Below, one piece after another: positions 57,926 to 64,000 of a DNA stretch of 64,000 nt. Every line of letters begins with the position of its first letter. The first letter of the stretch is position 1. Both the position numbers and the translations under genes were made by a program. The stretch comes from Salvia splendens (Eukaryota > Streptophyta > Magnoliopsida > Lamiales > Lamiaceae), in the NCBI RefSeq assembly GCF_004379255.2, contig NC_056039.1, positions 23,697,883-23,761,882 on the forward strand, in the 5' to 3' direction. The notes under the pieces were generated by a model, which ran no database searches, had not been told where the DNA came from, and worked only from the letters and a program-made list of their open reading frames with translations.

Positions 57926-58795
57926 TCATCTTGTTCTCCTTGGGGGCAACTCGTATGGATCCCTTTCACTACTTCCACTGGTTCCGCTTTCCTCATGATT
58001 TTCCCTATCAAGGTTAGTACTGTCCACAGGTATGTTATCAGAATCTGAACTGGTTACCTCAGGAATCGAAGACGGGGTTGACGGTTGATTCATGTCACCT
58101 TGCTCGTCGCTCTGTATTATCGGATGTGATGGCCCGGCGGTGTTGCTAGCTTCCTTAGGTGGACCAACGTCTGTGACAGGACTTGGCTGTGACTCTCCCC
58201 CTTTCTGTGGTTCCCCTAATGGCACTCCCCCTAAATGGTGGTTTTGTGTGTCCGGTAGCCAATCTAGGAGGTCATTCTTTGGACTGTGGTCTGAAGGTTG
58301 TGTCTCCCCCTGACTACTAGATTGGGTGTAGAAGTATTCTCCTTCCACAAAATCACAGTTCATGGTGGTATGTATTCTACGGGTTTTGGGGTCATAGCAT
58401 CGGTATCCCTTTTGATTTTTTCCATAGCCAAGGAAGACACATTTTAGAGCGCAGGGATCAAATTTGGAACGTTCATGTTTGGGAATGTGGACAAAGACCG
58501 AGCATCCGAAAACTTTGGGTTCAAGGGATAATGAGGATGGGATGTCGAAGTGCTGGGAAAAAGTATGTAAGGGAGTTTTGAAGCTAAGTATGCCAGTGGG
58601 TAGTCGATTTATAAGGTAGACAGCGGTTGCTATAGCTTCTGGCCAAAAGGATCTGGGTACTTTGGAGTCTATTAAGAGCGCCCTGGTGATTTCAAGGATG
58701 TAACGGTTTTTTCTTTCTGCTACCCCATTTTGCTCTGGATTGTAAGCACACGAGGTTTGGTGAACTAGGCCTCTTGTTCGAAAAAACTCTTGCAT
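57926..58795 (-). pseudogene. Copia integrase, second half
   Basis: Continues the integrase core after a frameshift near 58800: TRGLVHQTSCAYNPEQNGVA + ERKNRYILEITRALL carries the catalytic glutamate region. Next come VFGCSVFVHIPKHERSKFDP and FLGYGKNQKGYRCYDP, then a long Ser/Pro-rich linker ending at the TGA 57926-57928. Confidence 0.88.
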
Positions 58796-60729
58796 TTTAT
58801 TGTTGACAAATTCCCCCCATTGTCCGATCTAAGGGTCTGGATGGTGTATTTATACTGGGTTTGAATAAGGTTATAGAAATCGACAAACTTATCAAACACT
58901 TCGTGTTTGTTTTTCAAAAAATAAATCCAGGTCATGCTGGAATAATCATCAATAAAGGGTACAAAATATCGAAAACCTTTGCCCCCAGTGATAGGAGCGG
59001 GACCCCAAACATCCGAGTATACTAAAGCAAAATGAGATTTTACTCTAGTATTGTTCAACTTGAAAGAATGTCTATGGTTTTTGGCTAGCTCACAAGTATC
59101 ACAATTAAAAGAGTTCAGGTTTCTAGCTAATTTAGGAAAAAGAAGACGAAAATATCCCAAGGATGGGTGCCCTAACCTACGATGCCAAAGCCAAGCCTGC
59201 CTGTCTGTCGGTCCGGGAGTCAGCATCATTGCAGCACTCTGTTGGGCTATCTCGTCCACATAATGCAGTCCGCTTCGCTCAGTGCCACGCCCAACTATCG
59301 TCCCCGTCTTGATATCCTGTAACATGCAAAAACGAGGCTGCATTAGTAATTTGCAGTTTAGTTCTCTAGTCACATGACTAATGGACAATAGCTTATGAGA
59401 TAAAGACGGAACAAAAAGGCAATTAGAGAGGCGCAGGGTTGGCGAAATATTTATTGTGCCTGCACCCATAACTCGGGCTAGGTCCCCACTGGCTGTTTGG
59501 ACATAGGATTTTGGGGAATTGGCAATAGATACAAAGTCTGAGGCTTCAAACGAAATGGTATCGGTTGCCCCACAGTCAAAAATCCAGTGTGTGTCTTTAG
59601 GGCCTGAATTAGACATAGAGGAGCAGGCTAAGGCTTCAAATGAGTTTCGGCAGGGTATAGTTGGCTGGAAGTCGGTATTTTTTGAAATCTGGGGTACAAT
59701 GTGCAAAGTTTTTGCGACTGAGGGGTTACATCGAAAATTTTTGGAAGTGTGGGGTGTGTTTTTGGGTTTATTCTGTCTGATGGGGCTGAAGTGTAATATA
59801 TCGAAAGGTTTGGGTTTAATGGGTAGGGCTTTTTCTGATCTGGGGTCAGTTTGGAATTTCTGGGAATCTGGGGGTTGAAAGTGGAGATATTTTGTGGGAG
59901 GGGGCTGAGCCGTGGTTTTCATTTGTATGGGGGTGGTTTTCTGAATTTTGGAAAGTGGGGCGTTTAAAGTGTTTGGTCGAGGAACCCTAGCCGTCTTTCC
60001 TCCTTCACCTTCGAGAACTCTAGCCGCTTCTAATTTGTGATTTCCGACGAGAAACTGGCCGCCGGCCTTCCTCCTCTCGGCTCCCTTATCGGCGGTGGTT
60101 ACTCGGTCCTCGCCGCTCGCCCAAATTTTGCGTCTCCTTCGCTTTTTTCTTCTTTCTCGCTGCACAGCCTCTGCCGCAGGCGCTGCTTCATGCGACGGAT
60201 GCTGCTGCCAACTGGTGTTGCTTCTTCCGCCGCCGACGCTGCTGTGTGTGACGGGTGGAGCAGCTGCAGCAGGTCGCCGACTGGTGTTGCTTCTTCCGCC
60301 GTCGACGCTGCTGTGTGTGACGGGTGGAGCAGCTGTAGCCGACGCCGACTCTGCTTCCGCCGCCGCCGCCGCTGCATACGTCTTCTTCGGAGTAGGAAAA
60401 CGAAAGTTTGCTGGTGCAGTCTCAAGCTTTATATCGGGAGTTTCTTCAGCTTCTTGGTCAGTTGCGTTTCCAGATTCAACAATGGGTTCCATACCTTTTT
60501 TGCTAACAACATTTGGGGATTTCTGTATCGGGAGTGGCTCGTGGTTGCTGCCCGTGGTTGTTGCTGCATCGGCAGCCTTGATGACAAGGTGGGAATTTTG
60601 GTTCTCATTTGTGCTGGCTTTGTACAAATCAATTAGATTTGAGATTGTCTCGATCAATAGCTCGAGGGTGTATATTTGCCTGACCTCCATTTGAGGTTTT
60701 GTTGTTTTGATTTCCTGCTCTGATACCAT
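58765..60729 (-). pseudogene. Copia N-terminal ORF: unusual gag position, protease, integrase start
   Basis: 654 codons starting MVSEQEIK, where the ATG overlaps the LTR/primer-site junction. The first ~385 residues do not show the Copia gag (UBN2) fold or a CCHC knuckle. They are Ala/Ser/Pro/Lys-rich, with a duplicated APPVTHSSV.GGRSNTS block and RRKKRRRRK. A protease follows near residue 390 with WIFDCGATDT, where the usual D-S/T-G is D-C-G. Then come the HHCC finger (WHRRLGHP..CDTCELAK), YSDVWGP, FIDDYSSMTW and LRSDNGG. A one-base loss in the G run after DNGG shifts the frame. Confidence 0.82.
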
Positions 60730-60999
60730 CTTAACGATGGTAATCGAGAGGTAGGCGACTCATAGGGCAATTCAGATTAGAAAAAAAACGTTTGGAGAAG
60801 ATGATTGTTATTGTATTTCTTAATCTGTTTAACACACGGTTCTTTCCCCTACTTAAAGGGAGAATTACAATGTAATTTAGGTAATAGATCATTCTATTCT
60901 AGGACTATGTATTGCACATTAATTCCATATCAATTACATATCATCTTCCACTAATTACTTCTCTTCCTTTGGTAATTCTTGACTTTGGAAAATTTGACA
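60729..60999 (-). repeat. Copia 5' LTR
   Basis: 271 bp. On the element strand it runs TGTCAAATTTTCC to CATCGTTAAGA, followed by TGGTATCAGAGC. Confidence 0.9.
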
Positions 61000-61004
61000 G
61001 TAAT

Positions 61005-61311
61005 CTTTTTCTGCAATAGCTTCCGTGACATGAATTTATCAATATATACCAAGCTACTTATATCCAAATAAGCTTTATGCTAAATTTCATAATCAAGTTG
61101 ACAAAAACGTATTCTTTTCACCATCCAACTCTACAATAACATCTAGTAGAGGCTTTTGCTCACAACGAGCACAAAACGAATTTTTGAGAACTTAGTGTGA
61201 AGTGTGAAGCCACTGTTCCATGAACATCCTCGCTGCCATTGCCCGAACAGCGTCACTGTTGTCTCGTCCGGAGTATAGTCCTCCATTGCTGCCCATCTCG
61301 GCAGCCACACG
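61005..61311. other. Spacer between copia and gypsy elements
   Basis: No gene is assigned. On the reverse strand a short frame (NSFCARCEQKPLLDVIVELD + GEKNTF, about 61085-61165) and another next to the Copia target (HVTEAIAEKDYGGISTYQEA when the two flanks are read together) look protein-like but are unrecognised. Confidence 0.3.
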
Positions 61312-61907
61312 TGATGGGGTACGAACTAAACCCTAATGGCAAGCCCAATAACAGTGACGGCCCATCAGCCCAGAGCCCAAGAAAGAGTATCTGTTCGGCA
61401 CCAAAGAGTTCGGCACGACCAAAGAGTTCGGACTCAGCCTACAGCTCGGTAAAAGCCGACCAGTCAAGCTCTCCTCTCAGATCGGCAAGAGCTGATCGGT
61501 AAAGTCCAGCAGTTCGGTCTCAGCATTCGACCGAACTAGGAGTTAGTGGACTCATGAAAGGCCTCCACGACCTCCGCTATACCCACGATCTATTTAGTGG
61601 TACGAAGCAGTTATTGAGCAGTTATTGCTCACCCACGATCTTGTTAGTGGGGCTGCAAACCACGACCTTAGTTCAATGTATAAATAGAACTTAGATCAGA
61701 TAGAAAAGGGTTAAGCTCTCTAGAGATAAAATACCATATAGCAAGTCTGTTGTAAGCTGTAATCCCAGATCAAGCAATACAATCTTGCCCCCCCTTCTTC
61801 CCGTGGACGTAGATTTACTTCAGTAAATCGAACCACGTAAATTCTTTGTGTCATAATCTTCATTCTCTACCAGCATTTACTAACATCAGAAATTCGCGGA
61901 TCCATCA
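61312..61907 (+). repeat. 5' LTR of the second gypsy element
   Basis: 596 bp from TGATGGGGTACGAAC to GGATCCATCA. It is clearly diverged from the LTRs at 12622/19481 by substitutions and indels, so it is a different subfamily or an older copy. It shares the TATA-like ATGTATAAATAG. Confidence 0.9.
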
Positions 61908-61983
61908 CTGGCGCCGTCTGTGGGAAGCAGAGAACAAAATTTGTGATAAAGCGAATTTTTGATCCATTTTTTCCACCCAAAAA

Positions 61984-64000
61984 ATGCATACCAGATCGCA
62001 GAGTACCCGTATTCCTGCCCGTGAGAACCAGGAGGAAGCCAATCCATCCCATAGGTCCGGAAAACAGCCTAGGGATAAATCCACCACCAGTTCTCATGGC
62101 GAAGGAACAAGCCGCTCCAAAAATCGTCCCACTGAGTCTTCACAGCAGCCCGATTTGAATGAGGCTGTCAAGCAGTTTTTGGCTGAAAAGCAGGAGGAAT
62201 TCTTAACCTTCCTGCGAAAAAGCCAAAAGCAGCCGGAGACGAAAACGACGGATTCTCCTTCTCCCTCCGCACAAGAAAGTCACTACCGCAGTAGTGTCGC
62301 ATCTCCCAGGAGAAAGAATCCCCGTCCCCCACATGTTCCAGTTCTTCCTCGGTACCGGAATCACAGGAGAACTCAATCTCCTCCATACCGACGAGATATC
62401 GGATTCGCCGTGTACGGAGCACTGAAGACTCCGTTCTCGGACGACATCACCCGAACTCCCCTACCACCGAACTACCGAACTCCGTCGATGACTTACGACG
62501 GGCTCGTGGACCCTCACGATTTCTTGGGGCGCTATCAATATAACATGGCGAACCAGGGTCTCAACGAGGTCCACATGTGCAAGCTGTTTCCCGAGCTGCT
62601 CATCGGGAACGCGAGAAGGTGGTTCGATAGCCTCCCCCAGGGCAGCATCAGATCTTACCGAGATCTAATGGATGCCTTCCACAGGAGGTTCTTTCAGAAA
62701 GCGGAAGCCCGAATCACTTCGGCTCAGCTGCTTTCCATTCGTCAAGGTCGCGACGAAAAAATCAGCGACTTTATGACAAGATTCCACAAAGAATGCCTGC
62801 AAGTAGACGATCTCAACGATCTGCTTGTCATCTCGGCATTCCAAAATGGAATCCTGCCCGGAGCTCTCTACAGGAAGCTCGTTGAGTGCGGTCCGCAGAC
62901 AGCTCAGGAAATGTGGGACATTGCGGACCAGTACTCCCGGGCCGATGAGGCAGACCGTCGCAAACGGTCGTTAGACAGCTCATCGACCCGAGGAGACAGA
63001 AGGAAGCCCGATCATAGCGATCAGGGGCATCCTCGCCGGACTCCATTTGAAAGAATTCAAAGGGCTCCGGTGCAAGACAGATTGGGACCTCGTCTCAATC
63101 CCGAGAAGCCGCCCGCCCAGTTCGTACCGCTGAACAAGCCGAGAGCGGAAATTTTCGAACTGCACTCTGACCTATTCGAAAAGCCAAAGCGGATGACGAA
63201 ATCAGCTGCGCGCCGACCACAGGATAGCTACTGCTCCTACCATCAAGACCACGGTCACGATACTGAGGAGTGCAGAAACTTGGCTGCAGGTATCGATGTT
63301 CTTGTGAAGGCAGGGACATTGAAAAAATACCGAAGCAAGCAGCCAAAGAAGAATAAAAAGCAGAGTGGTGCGAACTGCGCTCCTCAGGATCCGAAAAGGC
63401 AGCCGGATCCCGAAGACGATGACGAGCCGCAATATGATGGAGTAATCCAGACTATTGACGCGCTCCCTGCCGGGAAGACCAAGTCGTCCCTAAAGTCAGA
63501 ACGCAGAGGCTCCAATCGAGAGGAGCCAACGCATAAAAGGCTGAAGCAGGACGAAGTGATTACGTTCTCGGCTGCTGATCCCGTCCCGGCCATCTCTCCT
63601 CACCAAGACGCCATTGTCATCCAAGCCGGAGTGGCAAACAAACTGATCCACAGGGTGTTTGTGGATACAGGAGCGTCGGTTAGCATTCTTTTTAAAGAGT
63701 GCTTCGACAAACTAGAAGTGGACCCAGCTCGGCTCAGTCCGGCTCCGCTTCCCCTGAAGAGCTTCACCCAGGAGGACACCCGCCCTGAAGGTATTATCAG
63801 CCTTCCGATCACGGTGGGGAAAGCGCCTACTAGCTCCAGTACGATGATTGAGTTTTTCGTGGTGAAAGCTCGGTCCCCGTACAACGTCATCCTGGGAAGA
63901 GACTGGCTCAACACAGTTCGGGCCGTTTGCTCCACCTATCACCTCACCATCAAGATCCCTACTAAAGGAGGGATAGCGGTCATCCGAGGTGACCAAAAGA
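61984..64000 (+). CDS. Gypsy Gag-protease, open to the window end (partial)
   Basis: The frame from the ATG 76 nt after the LTR is open for 672 codons with no stop, reaching the edge. Order: a basic Ser/Pro-rich N-terminus, the retrotransposon gag fold (YDGLVDPHDFLGRY; ARRWFDSLPQ; FHRRFFQKAEAR; FQNGILPGALYRK), a knuckle-like C-x2-H-x3-GH-x4-C (SYCSYHQDHGHDTEECRN, about residue 420), an acidic and basic linker, and an aspartic protease with FVDTGASVSILF near residue 560 and the late hydrophobic-G motif VILGRDW. Reverse transcriptase should follow outside the window. Compared with the copy at 13313, it shows what was deleted there. Confidence 0.92.
   Translation, partial: MHTRSQSTRIPARENQEEANPSHRSGKQPRDKSTTSSHGEGTSRSKNRPTESSQQPDLNEAVKQFLAEKQEEFLTFLRKSQKQPETKTTDSPSPSAQESHYRSSVASPRRKNPRPPHVPVLPRYRNHRRTQSPPYRRDIGFAVYGALKTPFSDDITRTPLPPNYRTPSMTYDGLVDPHDFLGRYQYNMANQGLNEVHMCKLFPELLIGNARRWFDSLPQGSIRSYRDLMDAFHRRFFQKAEARITSAQLLSIRQGRDEKISDFMTRFHKECLQVDDLNDLLVISAFQNGILPGALYRKLVECGPQTAQEMWDIADQYSRADEADRRKRSLDSSSTRGDRRKPDHSDQGHPRRTPFERIQRAPVQDRLGPRLNPEKPPAQFVPLNKPRAEIFELHSDLFEKPKRMTKSAARRPQDSYCSYHQDHGHDTEECRNLAAGIDVLVKAGTLKKYRSKQPKKNKKQSGANCAPQDPKRQPDPEDDDEPQYDGVIQTIDALPAGKTKSSLKSERRGSNREEPTHKRLKQDEVITFSAADPVPAISPHQDAIVIQAGVANKLIHRVFVDTGASVSILFKECFDKLEVDPARLSPAPLPLKSFTQEDTRPEGIISLPITVGKAPTSSSTMIEFFVVKARSPYNVILGRDWLNTVRAVCSTYHLTIKIPTKGGIAVIRGDQK

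Larger units (their letters stand above)
55976..60999 (-). mobile_element. Ty1/copia retrotransposon, structurally complete, coding broken
   Basis: 5,024 bp in reverse orientation with 271-bp LTRs (3' LTR 55976-56246; 5' LTR 60729-60999), flanked by GTAAT (55971-55975 and 61000-61004). About four LTR differences are visible by eye. The primer site TGGTATCAGAGC (initiator tRNA-Met type) directly follows the 5' LTR, and GATGGGGAG precedes the 3' LTR. Protease, integrase, reverse transcriptase and RNase H occur in Copia order. Three lesions break the single frame, and the usual gag is not recognisable. Confidence 0.93.
61312..64000 (+). mobile_element. 5' part of a second gypsy element of the 12.6-kb family
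   Basis: 5' LTR 61312-61907, the same primer-site string, and a gag-protease frame continuing past the window end. It is the same family as 12622-20095. The missing 3' part lies outside the window. Confidence 0.92.

Noticed and set aside
59519..60694. Plus-strand ORFs opposite the Copia N-terminal region (119 and 199 codons)
   Set aside because: Low-complexity, Ser/Cys/Ala-rich shadows of the reverse-strand frame.

Overview
The window is plant nuclear DNA, apparently from a eudicot. The evidence is a pair of canonical 377-residue plant actin genes with plant intron positions and GT-AG introns, R2R3-MYB, CC-NBS-LRR and RING gene remnants, and a dense nested load of plant transposable elements (Ty3/gypsy, Ty1/copia, PIF/Harbinger, Stowaway- and Tourist-like MITEs, hAT, MULE, Helitron, CACTA-like, tRNA-derived SINE-like). 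No bacterial, phage or organellar features are seen. An asterid/Lamiales source is only a guess.

Layout. 1-9.7 kb is repeat-rich: a decayed PIF/Harbinger transposon (1390-3255) inserted in an LTR remnant, an RNase H domain fragment split by a solo LTR (3929-5458, TSD GATGC), and a Stowaway-like MITE split by a truncated gypsy element (5890-8948). 9.9-12.6 kb holds actin gene 1 (+). 12622-20095 is a young, non-autonomous Ty3/gypsy element (615-bp LTRs with one visible difference, TSD ATAAC). It keeps gag, a scrap of integrase, two tandem arrays and an antisense four-exon gene, but has lost reverse transcriptase and most of pol. 20.1-32.8 kb is a graveyard of gene fragments: MYB98-like pieces, a CC-NBS-LRR pseudogene and a RING E3 tail, cut by two foldback-like MITEs built of microsatellite arms. 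32.8-37.8 kb is a diverged tandem array split by a solo LTR. 37.8-43.4 kb is nested LTR debris. 44.0-46.7 kb holds actin gene 2 (-), an inverted copy of actin 1 with the same protein. 47260-49745 is a MULE with a plant mobile domain (PMD) ORF. 50717-52002 is a non-autonomous Helitron. 53198-54528 is a Harbinger-type element carrying only the Myb-like ORF. 55976-60999 is a complete but broken Ty1/copia element (-). 61312 to the window end is the 5' part of a second gypsy element of the same family as the one at 12.6 kb, with an uninterrupted gag-protease frame running off the window.

How parts relate. The two actin genes are the only intact host genes I can support. The 3' flank of actin 2 preserves the empty site into which the 12.6-kb gypsy inserted next to actin 1, so the duplication predates that insertion. 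The gypsy at 61.3 kb shows what the 12.6-kb copy lost and is the kind of relative that could supply proteins in trans. Most other coding-like sequence is transposon protein or decayed gene fragment. Coordinates of element ends rest on target-site duplications read by eye.
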